Assembly (NCBI GenBank): GCA_023459755.1
Contig: JAEWSS010000166.1
Location: 1-18,022 of the forward strand
DNA: 18,022 nt
Origin: Verrucomicrobiota bacterium
Lineage (GTDB): Bacteria > Verrucomicrobiota > Lentisphaeria > Victivallales > Victivallaceae
Direction of reading: 5' to 3'
This document shows positions 1 to 6,634 of this stretch, piece by piece. The position numbers and the translations under genes were made by a program. The notes below the pieces were generated by a model. The model saw nothing but the letters and a program-made list of their open reading frames with translations. It did not search any database and had not been told where the DNA came from. The number at the start of each line of letters is the position of its first letter. Within the stretch, counting starts at the first letter, position 1.

Positions 1-1
1 G

Positions 2-634
2 CGCAGTCTCGGCACGTTCGACCTGGTCAGCGAGTTCTCCGCAATGCTGAACCGCGACACCCGCGACAACCTGCTCGACCCGACCAGCGGCTATCAGACC
101 AGTCTGCTCGGCGCGGTTTCGCCGAAGGGTCTCGGTTCCACCGAAAGTTTCTACCGGGTCGAAGCGCGCGGCAGCTACTACACAAACTTCCTCGACAAGG
201 CGCTGATCTGGCACCTGGGCGCGCACGCCGGAGCCATCGACACCTTCAACGGCAGCGAAGTTCCGCTGTACGAACGCTACTTCCTCGGCGGCGGCGAATC
301 GCTGCGCGGCTTCCCGTACCGCGAAGTGTCTCCGGTGGACTCCAACGGCTACAACATCGGCGGCAACTCGATGTTTGTGGTCACCACCGAGATCACCCAC
401 CCGATCTGGAGTTTCATCCGCGGCGCCGTGTTCTGCGACGCCGGCAATGTGTGGGGCGACGCCTACAACTTCAACATGCACGGCATCAACGTCGGCGCCG
501 GCTACGGACTGCGGATCAAGGTTCCGATGCTCAACGCGCCGGTCCGCCTCGATCTGGCCTACCCGATCGTCAACAATCAGGACGACCTGGACAGCAAGCT
601 GAGATTCCACTTCAATATGGGCTTCACATGGTAA
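2..634 (+). CDS. bamA: BamA/Omp85-family outer-membrane assembly protein, C-terminal part (5' end outside window)
   Basis: This is the C-terminal beta-barrel of an Omp85-superfamily protein; the reading frame is open to the left edge, so the POTRA domains and early barrel strands lie upstream. BamA folds and inserts beta-barrel proteins, including the LPS translocon, into the outer membrane. The translation shows barrel-like alternating strands, the strand pattern around NLLDPTSGY, and the motif LGGGESLRGF, which contains the conserved RGF of barrel loop 6. It ends in FNMGFTW, and a terminal aromatic residue is usual for outer-membrane barrels. Without POTRA domains in view, a TamA or other Omp85 paralogue cannot be excluded. 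The bamA symbol is the likeliest reading given the envelope genes nearby. The last 7 bases overlap the start of the next gene, suggesting translational coupling. Confidence 0.85.
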   Translation, partial: RSLGTFDLVSEFSAMLNRDTRDNLLDPTSGYQTSLLGAVSPKGLGSTESFYRVEARGSYYTNFLDKALIWHLGAHAGAIDTFNGSEVPLYERYFLGGGESLRGFPYREVSPVDSNGYNIGGNSMFVVTTEITHPIWSFIRGAVFCDAGNVWGDAYNFNMHGINVGAGYGLRIKVPMLNAPVRLDLAYPIVNNQDDLDSKLRFHFNMGFTW

Positions 635-1965
635 AAGAACTGACAGTCGCCGCCGCGCTGCTGATTTTCGCGGCAGGCTGCATTTCGCGCCCGGACGGCA
701 ACGTCGCGGAACTGAAACTTCGGGCGGCGGCAAACGACCCGGCCGCACTGGAGCAGCTCGGCGAAATCGCCATGTTCTACGGCGTGAACGGCAAAATCGA
801 TTATGTGACGGCGCTTGACTGCTTTTCACGCGCCGCCGACCGCGGCGCCGCCGTGGCGATGGCGTTCAAAGGCCGGCTGCTGGCGGAATATCCGCTGCCG
901 GACGGCAACTTCTATGAAGAAGGCATGGCGCTCGCCGCCGCCGCCGAACCGGAACTGGTCAAACTTTCCGGCGACCCGCGCGCCGATTATCTGCTCGGCA
1001 ACTTCGACGCCGCGGAAAAAGCCTTCTATTATCCGGCCGCGGTCGAAGCCGCCGCCGACACCGGACTGGCCGACCGCCAGCGCCTGCTCAAACTCCGCCG
1101 CGCCGCCGAATGGGGATGCGCCGCCGCCGATTACGAAATCTGGAAACTGCTCAAGCAGTCCGACCCGGCCAAAGCGCGCGAACATTTGAACGCCGCGGTA
1201 AAAAAAGAATATCCGGCGGCGCTGTTCGCCTCCGGGAATACCGACAACATCCGGCTCGCGGCGGAAAAGGGCTACGCTCCGGCCAGAGTGACAACCGCCG
1301 GCGACACCACAAACAGCCTGACCGACGCGGAACGCCGGAAACATTTTGCGCTGGCGGTCACATCCGCCGGATACGGCGCGCGCGAATACGCCGCGTATCT
1401 GGCCGGACAGGGCGACTTCGGACACGCGGCACTGCTGGACGTTTCGACCGCACCGTGGCTGTATTATCCGGTTGCGGCGATCGGTCAACTGTCCTGGCGC
1501 GACCTGGCGTTTCCATCCGACTTCCAGCGCTCGGCCTGGCTCGGCACCAACGACGCCGACGCGCTGGCAAACTTTTTCGAGGAAAACCGGCAGTATCAGA
1601 ACACCGCCGCCTACTGGCTGGCCTATGCGCTTTCGGCGGCCGCCGCCGATCAGGGCGAATGCGAACTCTACGGCGCCCGGCGCTACGCCGAACTCGGCGG
1701 CGACAAAACCGCCGCCGCCCTGATCGAAGCGGATGCCGAATCACTGCTGAATCAAAATCGCACCGCCGCACCTCCGGTAATCGCCGACCGCAATTTATAC
1801 GCGCTGGCCGAACATTTCCTGCCGCGGCTGTTCCCGAATCATCCGCCCGCCAATCCCCGCCGGTTCTACAATGTCGTGCTGGGCAAATTCGTTGAAAAAG
1901 AACGCATTGTGAGCGACGGGATCAACGTGGTCGCGCCGCCGCCGGAGCCGCTGGTGCTGGAATGA
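628..1965 (+). CDS. Sel1/TPR-like repeat lipoprotein coupled to bamA
   Basis: A predicted lipoprotein of 445 residues. I chose the ATG at 628, which overlaps the preceding stop, because it gives a clean lipoprotein signal: MVKE, a hydrophobic stretch, then FAAGC with the lipidated cysteine at residue 18. The rest is alanine-rich alpha-helical sequence with Sel1-like units, clearest around residues 36-80 (DPAALEQLGEIAMFYG, then ALDCFSRAADRGAAVAMAF), and degenerate ones later (LRRAAEWGCAAADYEIW, RLAAEKGYAPAR). Sel1 and TPR repeats usually hold protein complexes together; no catalytic motif is visible. I see no clear Shine-Dalgarno, so translation may depend on read-on from bamA. The stop overlaps the next ATG (ATGA). 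BamD is also a repeat-rich lipoprotein, so a role in barrel assembly is possible but unproven. Function otherwise unknown. Confidence 0.8.
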   Translation: MVKELTVAAALLIFAAGCISRPDGNVAELKLRAAANDPAALEQLGEIAMFYGVNGKIDYVTALDCFSRAADRGAAVAMAFKGRLLAEYPLPDGNFYEEGMALAAAAEPELVKLSGDPRADYLLGNFDAAEKAFYYPAAVEAAADTGLADRQRLLKLRRAAEWGCAAADYEIWKLLKQSDPAKAREHLNAAVKKEYPAALFASGNTDNIRLAAEKGYAPARVTTAGDTTNSLTDAERRKHFALAVTSAGYGAREYAAYLAGQGDFGHAALLDVSTAPWLYYPVAAIGQLSWRDLAFPSDFQRSAWLGTNDADALANFFEENRQYQNTAAYWLAYALSAAAADQGECELYGARRYAELGGDKTAAALIEADAESLLNQNRTAAPPVIADRNLYALAEHFLPRLFPNHPPANPRRFYNVVLGKFVEKERIVSDGINVVAPPPEPLVLE

Positions 1966-2795
1966 GATTTCTGGACTTCTGGGCCGAACGGCGCGGCGAC
2001 TTCGACGCCGTTTTTCTGGACATCGACGGCACCGTGATCGACCGCCGCCAAATGCTGCCCAACGCCGACGCGATGCTGGAAACCTTCCGGAGCGACAACA
2101 CGCCGTTTCTGTTTCTGACCAACGACGCCAACCATTCAACCATCGAAAAGGCCGCGATCGTCAATTATACCGGATTGAACATTTCGCCAGACGACATTGT
2201 GTCCTCCGGCGACGTTCTGAAAACCTGGGCGGAGCGACACGGCGCGGTCGGCAAAAAATTTTTCATGATGGGCGTTCTCGGCCGTCCGTGCTACGCGGAA
2301 AAGTCGGGCATGACCACCACGACCGACCCGGCCGAACTCGAGGAGTGCGCCGGCGTTCTGGTCGGAGAAGACGACTACGACTGGTACAACGTTTTTTTTG
2401 AAGTCTTCAACTTTTTTCTCCGCCACCCCGACCGTCCGCTGATATCCCCCAACCCCGACATCTGCTGGGCGGGCTGGAAACGCGGCGGACTCGGACTCGG
2501 AGCCGGCGCGGTGGCCGAAGCCATGCAGTTGTGGCTGTCACATCAGAAACTCGACGTAAAGCCGGTGTTCCTCGGCAAGCCGCACACCCATATTTTCGAC
2601 TTCGCCGTCGAACGGCTGAATTTGACCGACCGGTCGCGCATCCTGATGCTGGGCGACAGTCTGCGCGGCGACATGGCGGGCGCCAATGCCGCCAGAGTGC
2701 GTTCCGGGCTGCTGCTCACCGGCATCACCAATGCCCGCGCCGCCGCCCGCGCCGCCGAAGCCGAACGCCCGGAATTTGTCTTTTCCGCCATCTGA
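1962..2795 (+). CDS. HAD-superfamily hydrolase, NagD-like (class IIA) phosphatase
   Basis: A complete 277-residue haloacid dehalogenase-family phosphatase, presumably cytoplasmic. All four HAD motifs are visible: motif I FLDIDGT with nucleophile D20 and acid/base D22, motif II FLTND around residues 51-55, the motif III lysine in LGKPHTHIF (K206), and motif IV MLGDSLRGDMAGAN with D232 and D237. The large cap between motifs II and III, and the length, match class IIA enzymes such as NagD, sugar-phosphate phosphatases and 2-phosphoglycolate phosphatase. The substrate cannot be read from sequence. The start overlaps the upstream stop as ATGA; the only SD-like element is a distant GGAG, so translational coupling is likely. 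The next gene lies 123 bp downstream behind a possible promoter, so this may end the bamA transcript. Confidence 0.88.
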   Translation: MRFLDFWAERRGDFDAVFLDIDGTVIDRRQMLPNADAMLETFRSDNTPFLFLTNDANHSTIEKAAIVNYTGLNISPDDIVSSGDVLKTWAERHGAVGKKFFMMGVLGRPCYAEKSGMTTTTDPAELEECAGVLVGEDDYDWYNVFFEVFNFFLRHPDRPLISPNPDICWAGWKRGGLGLGAGAVAEAMQLWLSHQKLDVKPVFLGKPHTHIFDFAVERLNLTDRSRILMLGDSLRGDMAGANAARVRSGLLLTGITNARAAARAAEAERPEFVFSAI

Positions 2796-2829
2796 CCGCC
2801 CCCGCCCCCCGGAACGGCATAAACTGCCA

Positions 2830-2854
2830 TTTTCCAATGGGAAACACTGGAAAA
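2830..2854. repeat. Inverted repeat TTTTCCA / TGGAAAA in the gap before the antiporter
   Basis: A perfect 7-bp inverted repeat (2830-2836 and 2848-2854) separated by 11 bases. The right arm overlaps the candidate -35 element of the following gene, so it could be an operator; it lacks the T-run of an intrinsic terminator. A longer inverted repeat with the same core (TTTTCCAAT / TGGAAAA) occurs at 17228-17257. Confidence 0.45.
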
Positions 2855-2876
2855 AGCATCATTCCGGCTGTATATT
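2848..2876 (+). promoter_or_regulatory. Possible sigma70-type promoter for the antiporter gene
   Basis: TGGAAA (2848-2853, 4 of 6 matches to the -35 consensus), a 17-bp spacer, then TATATT (2871-2876) inside a locally AT-rich patch that stands out in this GC-rich DNA. It lies in the first intergenic gap of the window and points into the gene at 2919. Judged from consensus only. Confidence 0.3.
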
Positions 2877-2918
2877 AATAAATACTGCAATTACTAAGAT
2901 GAGGCTGCGCGACCGATC

Positions 2919-4646
2919 ATGGAAATCCCTGACGTATTAAATGCTTCCGGCGGAGCGGCGGGTGGATTTTCGCCCGGCGTGCTGGCGATTCTCGGCCTGT
3001 GCGTAGCCGGCGGCATGGCCGGGGCATGGTTTTTCCAAAAAATACGCTTCCCGCAGGTGGTCGGATACATTTTCATCGGACTTTTGATCGGCGACACCGG
3101 TCTGGGGCTGGTGCACGCCTCGGACGTGGAAAATCTCCGCATGCTAAATCTTTTCGCACTGGGCATCATCGGCTTCCTTGTCGGCGGCGAACTGAGATTC
3201 GAGCTGTTTCGGCGCTATGCCAGGGAATTTATGACCATTCTGTTCGGTGAAGGTCTGGCGGCGTTTGCCATTGTGGGAGCGCTGTGCGGCGCAATCGTTT
3301 ACTGCATCACCCGGAGTTTTGCGGCCAGTCTGGCGGCCGGCATGGTGTTCGGCGCAATCGCCTCGGCCACCGACCCGGCCAGCACCATCGACGTGATCTG
3401 GGAATACCGGGCAAAAGGCGTGATGACCGCGGCGATTATCGCAATTGTTGCACTGGACGACGCGCTGGCGCTCACGTTGTACGGCATCGGCACCAGTTCG
3501 GCGCAGCTGGTGACCAGCAGCGGCGGGTCGGTGGCGGACGCGCTGAAACAGGTTGGGTTTGAGATATTCGGAGCGCTTGGCCTCGGGGCGGCGTTTGCGC
3601 TGGTGCTGATCGCGTTTCTGCGCTGTCAGCAACAGGGAGACCGGGCGGTGGCGGTGTCGATCGGCGTAATTCTACTGGTGATCGGCACGGCGGCGTTCTA
3701 TAATCTGGACGTGATTCTGGCGGCAATGATGGTCGGATTCATCCTGACCAATCTGGCGCCGCGCCGGAGTGAGGAAATGTTCAAGCTGATGAGGTCGTTT
3801 TCAATTCCGATATATGTATTGTTCTTCGTTTTCGTCGGGGCGCGGCTGGACATCTGGGACATGCCGGGCTGGCTGTGGCTGATTGCGCTGGCTTATGTGG
3901 TCGGCCGCAGTTTCGGCAAATGGTCGGGATCGTGGCTCGGCGCAAAAATCGTCGGCAGTGCGAAGCCGGTGCGGAAATATCTCGGCCTCGGGATTTTCGC
4001 CCAGGGCGGCGTGGCGATCGGTTTGAGCATTGTGGCGGCGGAAAACCTGAAGTCGGTCATGGTCACCGACACGCTGAGTCTGGGTGACATGATCGTCTAT
4101 GTGGTCACGGCAACCACGCTGATACTCCAGTTTCTGGGGCCGTCGATGGTCAAGATGGCGCTGCGGCTTTCCGGCGAAGCCGGCCGGGACGTCACCGCCG
4201 AAGACGTAATGCGCGGCCTGACGGTGGGCGACGTGATGACCCAGGCTCCGGTAATGTTCCCCGAAAACATGTCGGTGGCGCAGGCGTTCAAAATTTTCAG
4301 CGGCAGCGCCGAAACCGCGTATCCGGTGATCGGCGACGACGGAAGGGTGATCGGAATACTCACCTTCGACGCTCTGAAAAATGTTGCCGGAGACTACCCG
4401 AACTGGTGCTGGATGCTGGTGGCGGACGCAATGCTTCCGGTTACCGGACTCACCACCCCCGGCGCGGTTCTGCTCGATGTTTATAATGAAATGCGCATGG
4501 AACGCCACCTCCGCATGATTGTGGTGGACAGCCGCGAAAATATGCACGGCCTCGGAGTTCTCGACCAGCGCACTCTCGAACTTAAAGTGGAAAAACGACT
4601 GCTGGTCATCACCAGCGGCATGTCCGAGCAGGAGGCTTGCAGATGA
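2919..4646 (+). CDS. Cation/proton antiporter (CPA-type) with C-terminal CBS-domain pair
   Basis: A 575-residue inner-membrane monovalent cation:proton antiporter. Residues from about 18 to 410 form the exchanger core with roughly a dozen hydrophobic segments. SATDPAST (149-156) and ALDDALAL (178-185) match the paired TDP and acidic-residue motifs of the CPA superfamily; the double Asp (180-181) resembles exchangers that carry protons on two acids. FAQGGVAIGLS (360-370) lies in the later conserved half. After about residue 430 a cytosolic part contains two CBS-like units: VGDVMTQAPVMFPENMSVAQ to VIGILTF, then VADAMLPVTGLTTPG to GLGVLDQ. CBS pairs usually bind adenine nucleotides, suggesting transport gated by energy state. 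Na+ versus K+ specificity cannot be decided. A GATGAGG sits about 13 bases before the ATG. The stop overlaps the hisH start. Confidence 0.85.
   Translation: MEIPDVLNASGGAAGGFSPGVLAILGLCVAGGMAGAWFFQKIRFPQVVGYIFIGLLIGDTGLGLVHASDVENLRMLNLFALGIIGFLVGGELRFELFRRYAREFMTILFGEGLAAFAIVGALCGAIVYCITRSFAASLAAGMVFGAIASATDPASTIDVIWEYRAKGVMTAAIIAIVALDDALALTLYGIGTSSAQLVTSSGGSVADALKQVGFEIFGALGLGAAFALVLIAFLRCQQQGDRAVAVSIGVILLVIGTAAFYNLDVILAAMMVGFILTNLAPRRSEEMFKLMRSFSIPIYVLFFVFVGARLDIWDMPGWLWLIALAYVVGRSFGKWSGSWLGAKIVGSAKPVRKYLGLGIFAQGGVAIGLSIVAAENLKSVMVTDTLSLGDMIVYVVTATTLILQFLGPSMVKMALRLSGEAGRDVTAEDVMRGLTVGDVMTQAPVMFPENMSVAQAFKIFSGSAETAYPVIGDDGRVIGILTFDALKNVAGDYPNWCWMLVADAMLPVTGLTTPGAVLLDVYNEMRMERHLRMIVVDSRENMHGLGVLDQRTLELKVEKRLLVITSGMSEQEACR
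4631..4635 (+). promoter_or_regulatory. Shine-Dalgarno GGAGG that sets the hisH start
   Basis: GGAGG lies 7 bases before the ATG at 4643, inside the end of the antiporter gene. This supports 4643 over the in-frame TTG at 4637, which would be almost on top of the site. Confidence 0.75.
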
Positions 4647-5269
4647 TCGCGCTGATCGACTATGATATGGGAAACTTGTTCAGTGTAACCCGCGCTTTTG
4701 AATTTTGCGGTGAAAAACCCGTGATCGTCTCCCGCCCGGAGGAGCTGCGCAAATTCGACGCCGCCGTTTTACCCGGCGTCGGCAATTTCGGCGACGGCAT
4801 GGCCCATCTGGAAAAATACGGTTTTATTCCAGAACTGCTTGATTTCGCCGCGTCCGGCCGGCCGCTGCTCGGCATTTGCATGGGAATGCAGATGCTGCTG
4901 GAATCCAGCGAAGAAGCGCCCGGCGTTCCCGGGTTGGGGCTGATCGGCGGCCGGGTGCGCCGCTTCCCGGGCGGATCGAATGAAAAAATTCCCCAGATCG
5001 GCTGGAATGTGATGCGCTTTTCCGGCAAAATTCCGCCGCTGTTCTCGGGAATGCCGGACGGCGGCTGGTTCTATTTTGTCCACAGTTACTACGCCGAAGT
5101 CGATTCGGCCGCCGACGTGATCGGCGTGACCGACTATATTGTGCCGAACTACGCCTCGGCGGTCGGTCGCGGCAATATTTTCGGCGTTCAGTTCCACCCG
5201 GAAAAAAGTCAGCGGCGCGGACTCGACATCATTGCCAACTTCATCGGGATGGCCAATGCGCAAAAGTGA
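4643..5269 (+). CDS. hisH: Imidazole glycerol phosphate synthase, glutaminase subunit HisH
   Basis: A class I glutamine amidotransferase of 208 residues that, with HisF, makes imidazole glycerol phosphate and AICAR in histidine biosynthesis. Glutamine hydrolysis here supplies ammonia to HisF. The start is IDYDMGNLFS, followed by VLPGVGNFGDGM (oxyanion region), the nucleophile Cys79 in GICMGMQ, the HisH signature PQIGWN (about 117-122), FVHSYY, and the catalytic His185 and Glu187 in QFHPEKS. Length is typical of HisH. The ATG at 4643 overlaps the antiporter stop and has a strong GGAGG. The oddity is its isolation: no hisF, hisA or other his gene is present in this window, so its partner must lie elsewhere. 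The 3' end overlaps nth by 14 bases. Confidence 0.95.
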   Translation: MIALIDYDMGNLFSVTRAFEFCGEKPVIVSRPEELRKFDAAVLPGVGNFGDGMAHLEKYGFIPELLDFAASGRPLLGICMGMQMLLESSEEAPGVPGLGLIGGRVRRFPGGSNEKIPQIGWNVMRFSGKIPPLFSGMPDGGWFYFVHSYYAEVDSAADVIGVTDYIVPNYASAVGRGNIFGVQFHPEKSQRRGLDIIANFIGMANAQK

Positions 5270-5882
5270 AAAGTTGAAATTGATTTTCGACCGGTTGACC
5301 GAACTCTACGGCACGCCCGGTTGTCCGCTGAAGCATGAAAGTCCGTTTCAACTGCTGGCGGCGGTGGTGCTTTCCGCCCAATGTACCGACGTCCGGGTCA
5401 ACCTGGTGACGCCGGAACTCTTCGCCAGCTGCGGCACGCCGGAAAAAATGGCGGCATCCACGCCGGAGAAAATTGCGGAAATCATCAAATCGGTCGGCCT
5501 TTATCGGGCGAAAAGCCGCAGTCTGCACGGACTTGCCGCGATGATCGCGGAAAAATTCAACGGCGAAGTTCCGAAAACCATGGAGGAGCTTCTGATGCTG
5601 CCCGGCGTGGGGAGAAAGTCGGCCAACGTTGTGCTGGGAAACGCATTCGGCGTCCCGGGATTTCCGGCCGACACCCACGTTCAGCGGCTGCTGGTCCGGC
5701 TCGGCATAATTTCCAGACGCGACCCGGTGCTGGCCGAACGCGAAGTCTGTAAAAATCTGGCTCCGGAGTACTGGACCGATTTTTCACATCTGCTGATAAC
5801 CCACGGCCGACAGTGCTGTTCGGCGCGCAACCCGGAATGCGGACGCTGTCCGCTGCGTCCGGAATGTAAATTCGGAAGGTAA
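5256..5882 (+). CDS. nth: Endonuclease III (DNA glycosylase/AP lyase)
   Basis: A 208-residue base-excision-repair enzyme that removes oxidised pyrimidines and cleaves the abasic site. The helix-hairpin-helix LPGVGRKSANVV carries the catalytic Lys121, and the catalytic Asp139 is in FPADTHVQRL. The C terminus holds the [4Fe-4S] ligands with the classic C-X6-C-X2-C-X5-C spacing (Cys188, 195, 198, 204). LSAQCTD near residue 40 is also typical of the family. The frame is open further upstream, but the ATG at 5256 starts directly at the conserved N terminus (RKSEKLKLIFDRL) and gives the usual length; earlier starts would lie deep inside hisH. Translation is probably coupled to hisH through the 14-base overlap. 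Confidence 0.96.
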   Translation: MRKSEKLKLIFDRLTELYGTPGCPLKHESPFQLLAAVVLSAQCTDVRVNLVTPELFASCGTPEKMAASTPEKIAEIIKSVGLYRAKSRSLHGLAAMIAEKFNGEVPKTMEELLMLPGVGRKSANVVLGNAFGVPGFPADTHVQRLLVRLGIISRRDPVLAEREVCKNLAPEYWTDFSHLLITHGRQCCSARNPECGRCPLRPECKFGR

Positions 5883-5888
5883 AAACGC

Positions 5889-6545
5889 ATGGGATATTTC
5901 AAGAAAAAGTTCCGCAGTGTCAAGAAACTGCCGTCGTGGCTGTACGTTTTTCCTGAACTGCTGGTGCGGCTCTGGCTGTTCAGCTGCCGGGTTCGCGTCA
6001 GCGATCCGTACAACCAGGTGAGCGACTCGCACGCGGTGATCCCGCTGCTGTGGCACAACCGGCTGCTGTTCTTTCCGCTGATGTTTCCGCGTGAAGTGCG
6101 GGAGCGGACAGTGGCGCTGATCAGCCCTTCGCGCGACGGGCAGTACATTGCGGACTTCGCCGCCCGCTTCGGCGTCCGGGCGCTGCGCGGCTCTTCGCGC
6201 GACCGCGGGATGCTGGCTCAACATCAGGCGTTCAAGGAACTCGCCGCCGGCAATCATGTGGTGTTCACGCCGGACGGACCGCGCGGCCCGAAATACAAAA
6301 TGAGCCGCGGACCGATCCATCTGGCCGGACTCTCCGGGCGGCCGATCGTGCCGCTGGCAATCAACGCTTCACGCTACTGGCAGCTGCGCAGCTGGGACAA
6401 CTTCCAGCTCCCCAAGCCGTTCTGCCGGATCGACCTGGTGGTGGGCAAACCGCTGAACATCCCGGCCGACCTTTCGACGGAGGAAATGGAACGGGAACGC
6501 GTCCGGATTGAGAACGAACTCAAGACGATTTCACGCGATTTGTAA
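5889..6545 (+). CDS. DUF374-family lysophospholipid/lipid A acyltransferase (LpxJ-like)
   Basis: A 218-residue member of the DUF374 branch of the LPLAT acyltransferase superfamily. Diagnostic blocks are LLWHNRLLFFP (about 53-63; the HN stands where other acyltransferases have HX4D), SPSRDGQYIADF, LRGSSRDRG and FTPDGPRGPKYKM. The N terminus is basic and then hydrophobic (WLYVFPELLVRLWLF), so it probably associates with the inner face of the cytoplasmic membrane. The family includes LpxJ, a late lipid A acyltransferase of epsilonproteobacteria, and other members of unknown substrate. With Kdo genes nearby, late acylation of Kdo-lipid A is a reasonable guess only. GGAAGG at 5874-5879 is placed well for the ATG and overlaps the end of nth, with a gap of only 6 bases between genes. 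Confidence 0.82.
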   Translation: MGYFKKKFRSVKKLPSWLYVFPELLVRLWLFSCRVRVSDPYNQVSDSHAVIPLLWHNRLLFFPLMFPREVRERTVALISPSRDGQYIADFAARFGVRALRGSSRDRGMLAQHQAFKELAAGNHVVFTPDGPRGPKYKMSRGPIHLAGLSGRPIVPLAINASRYWQLRSWDNFQLPKPFCRIDLVVGKPLNIPADLSTEEMERERVRIENELKTISRDL

Positions 6546-6594
6546 TAATCGATTATCGGGCTACATTATAGAGTGAAGCAATAAAATAGAAAAT

Positions 6595-6610
6595 GCCGCC
6601 TGCCGGCGGC
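6595..6610. repeat. GC hairpin in the purM leader
   Basis: GCCGCC (6595-6600), a 4-base TGCC loop and GGCGGC (6605-6610) form a perfect 6-bp stem in the 89-base gap between the DUF374 gene and purM. A-rich runs flank it on both sides (AAAATAGAAAAT before, CAAAAATAC after). No T-run follows on the plus strand, so it is not a plus-strand terminator; on the minus strand it would be followed by a T-rich run. It could shape the purM leader. No purine riboswitch core was recognised. Confidence 0.4.
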
Positions 6611-6620
6611 GCAAAAATAC

Positions 6621-6624
6621 GGAG
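6621..6624 (+). promoter_or_regulatory. Shine-Dalgarno GGAG that sets the purM start
   Basis: GGAG is 10 bases before the ATG at 6635 but only 1 base before the in-frame ATG at 6626. This favours the start at 6635, which also gives the usual PurM N terminus (KSDLYKQAGVDI). Confidence 0.6.
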
Positions 6625-6634
6625 TATGACTACT

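Noticed and set aside
1110..1895. Plus-strand frame of 261 codons inside the Sel1-like lipoprotein gene
   Set aside because: Arg-rich out-of-frame shadow; the other frame has a lipoprotein signal and Sel1-like repeats.
2830..2854. Intrinsic terminator after the HAD phosphatase gene
   Set aside because: The stem is AT-rich at its ends and no T-run follows on the plus strand.
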